A DNA stretch of 64,000 nt from Streptomyces coffeae (GCF_016741875.1 NZ_JAERRF010000028.1:55132-119131); one strand, 5' to 3'. Counted from the stretch's first letter, positions 24,837-34,015 are shown. Notes: generated by a model from the sequence alone, not told the origin. Translations and numbers: made by a program.

Positions 24837-25086
24837 TGGGTCTGCGTCACACCCGTGGGCTGCTGGACACCGCCGAGCGGCCCGACCCGGCGGCGGAACG
24901 GGCCGGGGCGCCGCTGGGCGGCGAGACGCCGTCGGCCGCCGATCCGCCCTCGGGCTGCCGGTTCCGCACCCGCTGCCCGGCAGCCCGGGAGATCTGCGCC
25001 CGTGCCGACCCGGTGGAGTCCGAACCGGCGGCCCCGGGCACCGGGCGGCCTGCCACTTCCCGCTGGTCCCGGCGGCCGCGGTGTGA
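24837..25086 (+). pseudogene. C-terminal fragment of an OppF/DppF-type ATPase, frameshifted
   Basis: Translation from 24837 gives HTRGLLDTAERPDPAAE, then DPPSGCRFRTRCPAAREICA, which is the C-terminal extension of peptide-importer ATPases (compare PPSGCRFHTRCWKATEVC in the intact gene at 104-1222). About 20 residues later the frame shifts by one base near 25035 and continues as GHRAACHFPLVPAAAV with a stop at 25084-25086, the exact equivalent of GHQVACHHP. The ATPase core and all other importer genes are absent. An 8-bp repeat GGCCGAGC in tandem (24795-24818) marks the 5' edge of the remnant. Confidence 0.75.
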
Positions 25087-25122
25087 GGTGACGGGGGTGG
25101 CCGGCCAGGCCCGTGCCAAGAA

Positions 25123-25138
25123 TGTGGTGATCGCCACA
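25123..25138. promoter_or_regulatory. Palindromic operator candidate upstream of the MMPL gene
   Basis: TGTGGTGATCGCCACA is a 16-bp palindrome with one mismatched pair. It stands 127 bases before the MMPL start and 36 after the ABC remnant. Symmetry and size suit a GntR- or TetR-type dimer; no such regulator is adjacent. Confidence 0.35.
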
Positions 25139-25265
25139 AAGGGGACAAAGGATCTTTTCCGGCTGGCAGAGTGCACAGGTCACAACCACATCACGCGCTC
25201 ACCGCCACGGACCCGGCCATCGCCGGGAGCCCGCGCGAGACCGGCGCCGTACCCGGAAAGCAGCC

Positions 25266-27503
25266 ATGGCCGCACTCGCCCGGTGGTGTCTCAGGCGCCC
25301 CGTCCTCGTCATCGTGCTGTGGCTGGCGGCGTTCGCGGGAGTCGCCTCGGCGGCGGTGGCGGCCGGTTCCGCATACTCCAACAACTACGACATCCCGGGA
25401 ACCGACTCCTCCAGGGTCTCGGCCCTGCTGGAACAGCGCTTCCCCGACCGGTCCGGGGACAGCGACACCCTGGTCTGGCACACCCCCGCATCCGCCGGAT
25501 CCGTAGCCTCCGCGGACGTCGAGCAACGGATGACCCCGGCGCTGCACCGGATCGCGCGGCTGCCCGGCGTGGTCTCCGTGACCGGCCCGTACGGCGCCGA
25601 GGGCAGCGGCGGCCGCATCAGTGCCGACCGGCACACCGCCTATGCCACCGTCGTCTTCCGCGAACCCGCGACCGACCTGGGTGAGGCCGAGGTGCGCCGG
25701 GTGCTGGACACCGCACGCTCCGCCGCCCACGGAGTCCCCGGACTCCAGGTCGAGATGGGCGGGGCGGGCGCGAGCCTGACCGAGAGCTCCGGCTCCGCGC
25801 ATCTCAGCGAGATCATCGGGGTCGCGGTGGCAGCCGTGGTCCTCTTCCTCGCCTTCGGTTCGGTCGCCGCGGCCCTGCTGCCGATCGCCACCGCGCTCAT
25901 CGGTGTCGGCACCGCCTACGCCGCCATCGGACTGCTCGGCCACGCGATGACCGTGGCCGACTTCGCGCCCATGCTCGGGGTGCTGATCGGCCTCGGTGTC
26001 GGCATCGACTACGCGCTGTTCATCGTCACCCGGCACCGCCGGGGGCTGCGGCGGGGGCTGTCGGTCGACGAGGCCGCACGGCGCGCGGTGGCCACCTCGG
26101 GCCGTGCGGTGGTCTTCGCGGGCGCCACTGTCTGTCTCGCCCTGCTCGGCATGCTCGTGCTGCGGCTGGAGTTCCTGGGCGGGGTCGCGGTGGCGGCCTC
26201 GCTCACGGTCGCGTTCACCGTCGCCGCCTCGCTCACCCTGCTGCCCGCGCTGCTCGGCCTGATCGGAACGAAGGCCCTGAGCCGGCGGGAACGCGCCCGG
26301 CTGGCCGCGCACGGTCCACAGCCGGTGCGCCATCACGGCCTGGCCGGCCGCTGGGCGGCCCTCGTCGAACGCCGCCCCAAACTGCTGGGCGGGGTGGCCG
26401 CCGCCGTGGTCCTCGTCCTCGCCGTGCCCACCTTCTCCCTCCATCTGGGCACCTCCGACCAGGGCAACAACCCCGCAGACTCCACCACCCGACGCGCCTA
26501 CGACCTGCTCGCCGAAGGGTTCGGCCCCGGCTTCAACGGCCCGCTCACGCTCATCGGCCGGATCGACGGGGCGGACGACCGGATGGCCTTCACCGAGCTG
26601 CCCCACACCCTGCGCGCCACCAAGGGCGTGGCGTCGGTGAGCGCCGCGGACCTCGGTGGAGGGGGTGACACCGGGCTCATCACCGTCGTCCCGAAGACCG
26701 CCCCGCAGGCCGAGGCCACCTCCCAACTCGTCCACCGGCTGCGCGCCGAGGTGCTGCCGGAGGCCGAACGGGACAGTTCGCTGAGGGTGTACGTGGGCGG
26801 ACTGACCGCGGGCTACGACGACTTCGCCGCGGTGATCGTCGCCAAGCTGCCGCTGTTCGTGGGGGTGGTGGTGGCCCTCGGCTGTGTGCTGCTGCTGCTC
26901 GCGTTCCGCAGCATCGGCATCCCCGTCAAGGCGGCGGTCATGAACGTGGCCGCCGTCGCGTCGTCCTTCGGCGTGGTCGTTGCGATCTTCCAATGGGGCT
27001 GGGGGAGCGAGCTGCTGGGGCTGGGCAGGGCGGGTCCGATCGAACCGTTCCTTCCGGTGATCATGGTCTCGGTGCTCTTCGGCCTCTCCATGGACTACCA
27101 GGTCTTCCTGGTCAGCCGGATGTACGAGGAGTGGCAGCACACCCGGGACAACCGGATCGCGGTCCGGGTCGGTCTCGCCGAGACCAGCCGGGTCATCAAC
27201 TCCGCCGCCGTCATCATGATCGCCGTCTTCTCCGCGTTTGTGCTCAGCGGCGACCGGATCATCGCGATGTTCGGCATCGGGCTCGCCGCCGCCGTCGCCC
27301 TGGACGCCTTCGTACTGCGCACGCTGCTGGTGCCCGCCCTGATGCATCTGCTCGGCGGCGCCAACTGGTGGCTGCCGGGGTGGCTGGAGCGGCTGCTGCC
27401 GCGGATCAGCATCGAGGGGGAGAGCGCGGCGGCCGGTCCGGTGACCCTGCCCGCACAGCGCGACGGACAGACCGTGGAGGCGGGCACACGGGGCGGCGTC
27501 TGA
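25266..27503 (+). CDS. MMPL-family (RND-type) membrane transporter
   Basis: A 745-residue inner-membrane exporter of the MmpL/actinorhodin-exporter group. The usual layout is clear: helix 1 (residues 12-35, VLVIVLWLAAFAGVASAA), an extracytoplasmic loop to about 175, five helices with the conserved DxxxY-type helix (LGVLIGLGVGIDYALFIVTRHR), a second helix-loop-helix half from about 370, and a matching GLSMDYQVFLVSRMYEE segment. These transporters move lipids, siderophores or polyketide-like products using the proton gradient. The ATG at 25266 follows GGAAAG. No biosynthetic gene is next to it, so the substrate is open. Confidence 0.9.
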   Translation: MAALARWCLRRPVLVIVLWLAAFAGVASAAVAAGSAYSNNYDIPGTDSSRVSALLEQRFPDRSGDSDTLVWHTPASAGSVASADVEQRMTPALHRIARLPGVVSVTGPYGAEGSGGRISADRHTAYATVVFREPATDLGEAEVRRVLDTARSAAHGVPGLQVEMGGAGASLTESSGSAHLSEIIGVAVAAVVLFLAFGSVAAALLPIATALIGVGTAYAAIGLLGHAMTVADFAPMLGVLIGLGVGIDYALFIVTRHRRGLRRGLSVDEAARRAVATSGRAVVFAGATVCLALLGMLVLRLEFLGGVAVAASLTVAFTVAASLTLLPALLGLIGTKALSRRERARLAAHGPQPVRHHGLAGRWAALVERRPKLLGGVAAAVVLVLAVPTFSLHLGTSDQGNNPADSTTRRAYDLLAEGFGPGFNGPLTLIGRIDGADDRMAFTELPHTLRATKGVASVSAADLGGGGDTGLITVVPKTAPQAEATSQLVHRLRAEVLPEAERDSSLRVYVGGLTAGYDDFAAVIVAKLPLFVGVVVALGCVLLLLAFRSIGIPVKAAVMNVAAVASSFGVVVAIFQWGWGSELLGLGRAGPIEPFLPVIMVSVLFGLSMDYQVFLVSRMYEEWQHTRDNRIAVRVGLAETSRVINSAAVIMIAVFSAFVLSGDRIIAMFGIGLAAAVALDAFVLRTLLVPALMHLLGGANWWLPGWLERLLPRISIEGESAAAGPVTLPAQRDGQTVEAGTRGGV

Positions 27504-27584
27504 GGCGGGCGGCTGGGCGGGTCTTCGGCGTCTGAGGAGGTACGGCCCGGTCGCCCGGTGTCCTGAGCACCGTCCGAGGCCGAT

Positions 27585-27636
27585 GCCTAAGGACCTGCCT
27601 AAGGCCCCCGCCCACGTCGGGCCGAGCGGCCTAAGG
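27585..27636. repeat. Three direct copies of GCCTAAGG upstream of the 64-residue gene
   Basis: GCCTAAGG occurs at 27585-27592, 27597-27604 and 27629-27636. Each contains the near-palindrome CCTAAGG, and the first two are 12 bases apart. They lie in the 256-base gap between the MMPL gene and the small gene at 27760. Regularity and place suggest a regulator-binding cluster; nothing else in the gap looks coding. Confidence 0.45.
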
Positions 27637-27759
27637 CCCGAGGCCGGACGAAGATCGGGCAGCCTCCCGATGTGCCGGAACCCCCCGGCGGACGAAAGTG
27701 GAGTCACCTTCGGAGCATGTCTCGTCTTCGAAGAACACTTCGTCTTCAGGGAGAACACC

Positions 27760-27954
27760 ATGCTGCACCACGAACTCCACCGCGTCCGTGAGGCCGAGCT
27801 GCTGCGCCGGGCCGCCGCCGAGCGCCTGGCCCGTGAGGCCGCCACCGGACGCCGCGGCCGGTCCGCGGAACCCGAATCGGGAGGGCGGGTGAAGCTGACC
27901 CGGCGGTCCGGCCACGGACACCGCTCGCCCCGGTCCTACGGCACCGCGGCCTGA
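27760..27954 (+). CDS. Small conserved Arg/His-rich protein (64 residues)
   Basis: A short basic protein starting MLHHELHRVREAELLRRAAA, a helix with alternating charged and hydrophobic positions, followed by a disordered Arg/Gly/Ser tail. Similar small proteins with an HHELHRVRxAEL-type start occur widely in Streptomyces (recalled); function is unknown. The ATG at 27760 follows GGGAG at good spacing; the longer open frame upstream crosses the GCCTAAGG repeats and shows no coding character. It precedes the LAL regulator by about 70 bases on the same strand. Confidence 0.7.
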   Translation: MLHHELHRVREAELLRRAAAERLAREAATGRRGRSAEPESGGRVKLTRRSGHGHRSPRSYGTAA

Positions 27955-28027
27955 CCACGGCTTCCATGCCATGACGACCGTGGGGGCCACGGGGAAAGAC
28001 CGTGCCCGGACACCGGACTCCTGTGCG

Positions 28028-31000
28028 ATGCTCAGTGACGTGTACACCACGTCTGTCAGCCCGGTGTTCGTCGGCCGCACCGAGGAACTGTCCCTCCTCG
28101 ACGACGCGCTCGCCCGCGCCACCCTGGGCGAGCCGCAGGTGCTGCTGATCGGCGGGGAAGCCGGGGTCGGCAAGACCCGGCTGGTCGACGAGTTCCTGGC
28201 CACCGCCGTGGCCACTGGAGCCGTCGCCGCCACCGGCGGCTGTGTCGAAATCGGCGCCGACGGGCTGCCGTTCGCCCCCGTCTCCACCGTGCTGCGCTCC
28301 CTGCGCCGCAAACTGGGCACCGAACTGGACGGAGCCGCCGCCGGACAGGAGGGTGAGCTCGCCCGGCTGCTGCCCGAACTGGGCGAGACCGCCCGCGAGT
28401 CCCACGACGGGGACGGGCGGGCCCGGCTCTTCGAACTCACCGTCCGGCTGCTGGAGCGGCTGGCCGCCGACCGCACCCTCGTGGTCGCCATCGAAGACCT
28501 GCACTGGGCCGACCGCTCCACCCGTGAACTGCTCGCCTATCTCTTCCGCTCGCTGCTCAGCGCCCGGCTGCTGGTCGTCGCCACCTACCGCTCCGACGAC
28601 ATCCACCGGCGCCATCCCCTGCGGCCCTTCCTCGCCGAAGTCGACCGGATGCGCGAGGTCCAGCGGATCGAGCTGGCCCGTTTCAACCGCGGTGAGGTAC
28701 GGGACCAGATCGCCGGGATCAACGGCAGCGACCCCGAACGCCAGCTGGTCGACCGGATCTTCAAGCGCAGCGACGGCAACGCCTTCTTCGTCGAGGAGAT
28801 CGCCCGCTCCCTCAACGAGGGATGCAGCAGCGGGCTCAGCGAATCGCTGCGCGATCTGCTGCTGGTGCGGGTCGAGGCACTGCCCGAGGAATCGCAGGCG
28901 GTGGTGCGGATCCTCGCCGAGGGCGGCTCCTCGGTGGAGTACCCGCTGCTGCGCAGGGTCGCCCGGTTCGACGAGGACGAACTGATCGACGCGCTGCGCG
29001 CGGCCGTCGGCGCCAATATCGTCCAGCCCACGCCCGATGAGAACGGCTACCGCTTCCGGCACGCGCTGGTGCGCGAGGCCGTCGTCGACGATCTGCTGCC
29101 CGGCGAGCGCTCCCGGCTCAACCGGCAGCTGGCCGAGGCCCTGGAGGCCGAACCCTCCCTGGTGCGTGCCGATGAGCGGGCCGCCCGGCTGGCCAGCTAC
29201 TGGTACCACGCCCATGACCCGGCCAAGGCGCTGCCCGCCGTGCTCCGGGCCTCCGTCGAAGCCCGCAGGCGCTACGCCCACGCCGAGCAACTGCGTTTGC
29301 TGGAGCGGGCGATGGAGCTGTGGGAGGACACCCCCAAGGAGATCCGCGAGACACAGCGCCCCCTGGGCTACGCCGAGGCGTATCCGCCCTACGGCAGCGA
29401 GGACGAGGCCCTGCGCCATCTCGATCTGCTCGCCGAGGTGGTGGTGGCCGCCCATATGTCCGGCCAGCCCGAACGCGCCTTGGCGGTCAGCAAGAAGGCC
29501 CTGCGGAAGCTGGCCAAGGGCGACAGCGATCCGCTGCGGGCCGCCTGGTTCTGGACCCAGCAGTCCAAGCTGTTGGAGACCGTGGCGCGCAGTGACGGCT
29601 GGGAGGAGCTGAGCCGTGCCCAGGAGCTGGTGCGCGGACTGCCGCCGTCCCCGGTGCACGCCGAGGTCATGGCCCATCTGGCGGGCTGGACCATGACCCA
29701 CCGCCCGGGGCCGCAGGGGCTGGCCGTCGCCGAACGGGCGGTGGAGCTGGCCCGGTTGGTCGGCGCGGAGAGCACCGAACTGCACGCCCGGCTGACCCTG
29801 GGCCACTTCACCGGCGACTCGGGCGACACCGAGCGCGGGCTGGCCGCGATGCGTGAGGTCTGCGCACGGGCCGTGGCCCTGGGCGACATCAGCGTCCTGG
29901 GGCGCTGCTATGTCAATCTGGCCTCGGCCCTGGAGGGCGTCGGCAGATCGGTCGAGGCGGTCGAGGCGTCGGAGGAGGGCGACCAGGTGCTGGACCGCTT
30001 CGGTCTGGTGGACTCCCGGGCCTGGGTGTACGGCAACCTCGCGGAGTCGCTGTTCTCCCTGGGCCGGGTGGACGAGGCGGAGAAGGCGGCCCGGAAGACC
30101 CTGCGGCTCGCCCTGGGCACCAAACCGCGTGGCAGCGCCTGCAACCGGCTGGCCACGCTGGCCCTGATGCGCGGCGACTGGGACGCCGCGGAACGCGAAC
30201 TCGCCGCGGCCCGCGAACACTTCGGCCCCCATAACTACGAGCCGCAGTACACCATCCAGACCGCGGGCTTTGCCATCGAGCTGGCCTCCGGGCGTGGCCG
30301 CATCCTGGACGTCCGGGCGCTGCTGGACCAGGCTCTGGACGCCGGATTCCCGCCCGGAATGCAGCGCTACGCCTGGCCGCTGCTGAACGCGGCCGCCTCC
30401 GCCGAGACCGCCGCCCGCGGACTGCCCACCGCCGAGCCCGGCCGCGCCACCACCCTGGCCCGGATCGCCGCGGCCGCCAAGCGGCTGCCGCAGGCGGTGC
30501 CGATGTGGCGGGCCTACGCCGCGATGCTCCAGGCCGAACTGGGGCGCGCCGACGGGCACAGCCGCCCCGACCACTGGGCCGAGGCCACCGATGCCTTCGC
30601 CGCCCTGGACCGGCCGTATCCGCTGGCCCGCGCCCGGCACCGCTGGGCGGAGGCGCTGCTCGACGCGGGCCCTGGCCCGGTGGGCACCGGCGGCCGCGAG
30701 CAGGCCGCCGAACTCCTTGCCCAGGCGCATGCCGTGGCCGAGCGGCTGGGGGCGCGCCCGCTGCGGGAGGAGATCGAGCTGCTGGCCCGGCGCGCCCGGC
30801 TGCCGCTGGCGCCCGCGGCCACCCGTGCCGCACTCGCCGCCGCCGCGACCGGAACCCGTGCGCTCCCCATGACGGCCGCCCCCGCGAACCCCCCGGTCCC
30901 CGAAGCCGCCGATCCCGCCGCGGAGCTGGGGCTGACGCCCCGCGAGCGCGATGTGCTGCGGCTGGTCGCCGCGGGCCGCAGCAACCGCCAGATCGCCGAG

Positions 31001-31147
31001 GAGCTGTTCATCTCGCCGAAGACGGCGAGTGTGCATGTCTCCAACATCCTGGCGAAGCTGGGCGTCTCGGGCCGAGGTGAGGCCGCCGCCGTGGCGCACC
31101 GGCTGCGTGTGGTCGACGGCCTGCCCGACGGCGCGGTGGCCCGCTGA
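28028..31147 (+). CDS. Large LuxR-type (LAL) ATP-binding transcriptional regulator
   Basis: A protein of about 1039 residues. The N-terminal AAA/NTPase domain shows Walker A GGEAGVGKTRL (about residue 40), Walker B VVAIEDLHWAD and sensor VATYRSDD. A long TPR-like helical middle follows. The C-terminal LuxR helix-turn-helix is LTPRERDVLRLVAAGRSNRQ and on to SVHVSNILAKLGVSGR. LAL regulators activate catabolic or antibiotic genes in response to nucleotide and ligand binding. The start is uncertain: an in-frame ATG at 27971 adds 19 residues, but those codons have many A/T third positions, so 28028 is preferred. Confidence 0.88.
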   Translation: MLSDVYTTSVSPVFVGRTEELSLLDDALARATLGEPQVLLIGGEAGVGKTRLVDEFLATAVATGAVAATGGCVEIGADGLPFAPVSTVLRSLRRKLGTELDGAAAGQEGELARLLPELGETARESHDGDGRARLFELTVRLLERLAADRTLVVAIEDLHWADRSTRELLAYLFRSLLSARLLVVATYRSDDIHRRHPLRPFLAEVDRMREVQRIELARFNRGEVRDQIAGINGSDPERQLVDRIFKRSDGNAFFVEEIARSLNEGCSSGLSESLRDLLLVRVEALPEESQAVVRILAEGGSSVEYPLLRRVARFDEDELIDALRAAVGANIVQPTPDENGYRFRHALVREAVVDDLLPGERSRLNRQLAEALEAEPSLVRADERAARLASYWYHAHDPAKALPAVLRASVEARRRYAHAEQLRLLERAMELWEDTPKEIRETQRPLGYAEAYPPYGSEDEALRHLDLLAEVVVAAHMSGQPERALAVSKKALRKLAKGDSDPLRAAWFWTQQSKLLETVARSDGWEELSRAQELVRGLPPSPVHAEVMAHLAGWTMTHRPGPQGLAVAERAVELARLVGAESTELHARLTLGHFTGDSGDTERGLAAMREVCARAVALGDISVLGRCYVNLASALEGVGRSVEAVEASEEGDQVLDRFGLVDSRAWVYGNLAESLFSLGRVDEAEKAARKTLRLALGTKPRGSACNRLATLALMRGDWDAAERELAAAREHFGPHNYEPQYTIQTAGFAIELASGRGRILDVRALLDQALDAGFPPGMQRYAWPLLNAAASAETAARGLPTAEPGRATTLARIAAAAKRLPQAVPMWRAYAAMLQAELGRADGHSRPDHWAEATDAFAALDRPYPLARARHRWAEALLDAGPGPVGTGGREQAAELLAQAHAVAERLGARPLREEIELLARRARLPLAPAATRAALAAAATGTRALPMTAAPANPPVPEAADPAAELGLTPRERDVLRLVAAGRSNRQIAEELFISPKTASVHVSNILAKLGVSGRGEAAAVAHRLRVVDGLPDGAVAR

Positions 31148-31184
31148 CGAGCTGCCCGGACGGGAAGCAACGGACCCGCAGCAG

Positions 31185-31217
31185 GGGACCGGAAGCAAGG
31201 GACCGGAAGCAGGGGAC
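31185..31217. repeat. Short tandem repeat, 14-bp period
   Basis: GGGACCGGAAGCA occurs at 31185-31197 and 31199-31211, with a partial third copy GGGAC at 31213, all spaced 14 bases. A related AAGCAACGGACC precedes it. It lies just after the LAL stop, between convergent genes. It probably arose by replication slippage. Confidence 0.5.
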
Positions 31218-31275
31218 GGACGGCGGCTCGGGACCGTGGCCCGGTTGCCCGAACGGGCTCGTGTGCTCCCCCGGG

Positions 31276-31443
31276 TCAGTCGGTCCCGCGGGGGCGGACC
31301 ACCACCCGGCCGGAGTCGAGGTCTATAGGGCCCTTTCCCGGGTCGTTGCTGCCGACCTCGTCCAGGGTGACCTCCAGCCGGTTGCGCTCCTCCTCGGTGT
31401 GCTTGCGGCCGGGCGCGAACAGTTCCTCGATGAGGTTGAACAT
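31276..31443 (-). CDS. Small conserved DUF6191-like protein (55 residues)
   Basis: The protein begins MFNLIEELFAPGRKHTEEER and contains RLEVTLDEVG, NDPGKGPIDLDSGRVVVRP. The FAPGRKHT-type start and the PIDLxSGxVVVRP end match a family of 50-60 residue Streptomyces proteins (DUF6191, recalled); function is unknown. The ATG at 31443 follows a minus-strand stretch with GGGGTC and no strong ribosome site. The gene converges on the LAL gene. Confidence 0.75.
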   Translation of the reverse strand: MFNLIEELFAPGRKHTEEERNRLEVTLDEVGSNDPGKGPIDLDSGRVVVRPRGTD

Positions 31444-31631
31444 GGCGACCCCCGTTGGCTGTACGGCTCCAGCCAGTGTAGGCAGACCCCGCCCGGAATC
31501 GGGCGCGCCATGACATCTCCGGCGAACACCGAGAACCCATCGGCCCGTTCACCCCTCTCCACACCCGCCGCGCCCCCGCACCGGCCACCGGGCCCTACCC
31601 GCTTCCGTGCCGGACCCGCCTCCGCCCTCGC

Positions 31632-32831
31632 TCAGCTGACCTTGAGCTTCAGGATCCGGTCGTCCTGCTTGCCCGGCTCACCCCGCCCGTCCGTATTGCT
31701 GGTCGTCACCCATAGCCCCCCGTCGTCCGTGGCCACCACACTCCGCAGCCGCCCGTACTTCTCCACCAGGAACGACTGGGGCTTGGCCACCGGCCGCTCA
31801 CCCTTCAGCGGAATCCGCCAGAGCCGCTCCCCGCGCAGACCCGCCATCCACACCGAACCCTTGGCGATGGCGATACCGCTGGGTGAGGCATCGGCGGGCT
31901 TCCACTGCTCCAGCGGATCGACAAAGCCCTTCTTGCCCGCCTTGCCCTCGGCCTCGGGCCAGCCGTAGTTCTTGCCCGGCTTGATCAGATTGAGCTCGTC
32001 CCAGGTGTCCTGGCCGAACTCGGAGGCCCACAGCTGCTTGTCCCGGTCCCAGGCCAGTCCCTGGACATTGCGATGGCCGGAGGAATAGACCACCGAATCG
32101 GCATCCGGATTGCCATGGGCGGGCTCGCCCTCGGGGGTCATCCGCAGGATCTTGCCGCCGTAGGAGTCCAGGTCCTGGGCCAGTCCGCGGTCCCCGCTCT
32201 CGCCCGTGCCCGCATAGAGCATCTTGTCGGGGCCGAAGGCGATCCGCCCACCGTTGTGGATCGCGCCCTTGGGGATGCCCTTGAAGATGGTGTCCGGGGC
32301 GCCCAGCTGATCACCCGCGGGGCGCTTGTCGTCGTACATCATCCGCACGATGCGGTTGTCGGAATCGGTGGTGAAGTACGCGTACACCATGTGGTCCGAG
32401 CCGAAGTCGGAGGAGACCGCCAGCCCCAGCAGACCGCCCTCGCCCGCCGCGGCGACCCCGGGGACCGACCCCAGCTCGGTCTTCTTCCCGGTGTCCGCCG
32501 AGATCTTGAAGATCTTCCCGGTGTCCCGCGAGGACACCAGCAGATCCCCGCCGGGCAGCGGAGCCACGCCCCAGGGCGAGTCCAGCTTGGTGGTCAGGGT
32601 GCGCTCGACCTTCACCGACCCCTTCTTGGGCGCGGCGGAGGCGGTGGGCGACGGGGCGCCCGGGGAAGAGGAGTCGCCCGCGGAACCCGGCTTCCCCGAG
32701 GACGACTTCCGGTCTTCCGGTCTGGCGAAGCTGTCACCGTCGGACGAGCAGCCGGCCACGAGCAGCAGCGTGGCAGCGGCGGCGATGACGGGGATGACGC
32801 GGGGACGTCGCACGGTCGGATTCCTCTCCAT
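31632..32831 (-). CDS. Lipoprotein PQQ-dependent sugar dehydrogenase-like protein
   Basis: A 399-residue exported protein. The signal peptide RPRVIPVIAAAATLLLVAGCSS ends in a lipobox (VAGC), so Cys at about residue 26 is lipidated. A Ser/Pro/Ala linker (about 30-70) leads to a six-bladed propeller of the GSDH family: SPWGVAPLPGGDLLVSSRDTG, EGGLLGLAVSSDFG, HNGGRIAFGPDKMLY, GHRNVQGLAWD, FGQDTWDELNLI, KNYGWPEAEG. Family members are aldose dehydrogenases using PQQ, but Streptomyces often lacks PQQ synthesis, so the true cofactor is open. The ATG at 32831 has AGGAAT-type context; an upstream frame to 32897 lacks a signal. Confidence 0.88.
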   Translation of the reverse strand: MERNPTVRRPRVIPVIAAAATLLLVAGCSSDGDSFARPEDRKSSSGKPGSAGDSSSPGAPSPTASAAPKKGSVKVERTLTTKLDSPWGVAPLPGGDLLVSSRDTGKIFKISADTGKKTELGSVPGVAAAGEGGLLGLAVSSDFGSDHMVYAYFTTDSDNRIVRMMYDDKRPAGDQLGAPDTIFKGIPKGAIHNGGRIAFGPDKMLYAGTGESGDRGLAQDLDSYGGKILRMTPEGEPAHGNPDADSVVYSSGHRNVQGLAWDRDKQLWASEFGQDTWDELNLIKPGKNYGWPEAEGKAGKKGFVDPLEQWKPADASPSGIAIAKGSVWMAGLRGERLWRIPLKGERPVAKPQSFLVEKYGRLRSVVATDDGGLWVTTSNTDGRGEPGKQDDRILKLKVS

Positions 32832-33016
32832 GGGCACAGATGCCGCGGCGCGACACTGATTCTTATACACCGCAGCCCCGTGCCGGGTTCCCTCCACCGA
32901 TCATGCACGTTCCGCGATCAGGCAGATCCCCCGCCGGCCCACGGATCCCAGCCCCGGATCCCGGCCCCCAGCCTCGGGCTCCTGAATCCCCGACCCCCGC
33001 CCCCCGACCCCGGGCG

Positions 33017-34015
33017 TCAGTCCCACGACCCCCGCGCCCGCGGCAGGCGGGCGATCTCCACCAGGTCCTCGCCGGTCAGCATCACCTCGGCCGCCGCGCA
33101 GTTCTCCGCCGCCCACCGCTCCCGTTTGGTGCCCGGCACCGGTACCACATGCGGCCCCTGCGCCAGCAGCCACGCCAGCGCCACCTGCGCCGCCGTCACC
33201 GACTCCCCGTGCCGCCGCGCCACCCTCCGCAGCCCCACCACGATCGGCTGGTTCGCCGCCATCATCTCGGCCGTGAAGCGGGGGTGGCGGGCGCGCATAT
33301 CGTCCGGCTCGAACCCCGACCCCGGGGTCAGGGTGCCGCTCAGGAAGCCGTTGCCGAGCGGCATCGCGGCCAGGAACCCGACCCCGCGTGAGGAGCACCA
33401 CGGAACCAGCGTCTCCAGCGCCTCCGGTGACCAGACCGACAGCTCCGCCTGCACACAGGCCACCGGGAAGACCTGCTGCACCCGCTCCAGCTGCCGCACC
33501 GTGGCGTCGTGCATCCCGGCGCCCGTGCGCCGCTGCGCCCGTGCGCCCACCGCGCACAGTCCCAGCGCCCGTACCTTCCCGGCGGCGACCAGCTCCGCCA
33601 TCGCGCCCCAGGTCTCCTCTATCGGCACCTCCGGATCGGCCCGGTGGAGCTGGTAGAGATCGATCACATCGGTCTGGAGCCGCCGCAGCGAGGCGTCACA
33701 GGCCCGCTTCACATAGCCGGGCCGTCCGTTGGCCACGATGTGCTGGTCGCCCACCAACAGTCCGCACTTGGTGGAGACGAAGGCGTCCGCGCGCCGCTCC
33801 TTGAGCACCCGCCCCACCAGCAGCTCATTGGTGAACGGCCCGTACATGTCGGCGGTGTCCAGCAGGTTCGTGCCCGCGTCGAGCGCGGTGTGCACCGCGC
33901 GCAGCGAGTCCTCGCCGTTGCGCTGCGAAGCGGTGTACGCCCAGTTCATGGGCATGCATCCGAGGCCGATCGCGCCCACCTCGAGCGCCGCCGGTCCGAT
34001 TGTCCTGCGCTCCAC
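33017..34015 (-). CDS. Aldo/keto reductase
   Basis: A 332-residue NADPH-dependent TIM-barrel enzyme. The catalytic tetrad positions are visible: Asp and Tyr in LLDTADMYGPF, Lys in FVSTKCGLL and His in YQLHRADPEVP. The cofactor segment near the end reads VVPVPGTKRERWAAENCAAA. It belongs to the YajO/IolS-like group acting on small carbonyls. The GTG at 34015 has GGGAGGGG nine bases upstream on the minus strand. It is divergent from the 2-hydroxyacid dehydrogenase with a 74-base gap. Confidence 0.92.
   Translation of the reverse strand: MERRTIGPAALEVGAIGLGCMPMNWAYTASQRNGEDSLRAVHTALDAGTNLLDTADMYGPFTNELLVGRVLKERRADAFVSTKCGLLVGDQHIVANGRPGYVKRACDASLRRLQTDVIDLYQLHRADPEVPIEETWGAMAELVAAGKVRALGLCAVGARAQRRTGAGMHDATVRQLERVQQVFPVACVQAELSVWSPEALETLVPWCSSRGVGFLAAMPLGNGFLSGTLTPGSGFEPDDMRARHPRFTAEMMAANQPIVVGLRRVARRHGESVTAAQVALAWLLAQGPHVVPVPGTKRERWAAENCAAAEVMLTGEDLVEIARLPRARGSWD

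Noticed and set aside
27746..31588. Open frame of 1280 codons on the minus strand opposite the LAL gene
   Set aside because: Same reason; the plus strand carries clear NTPase and LuxR motifs.
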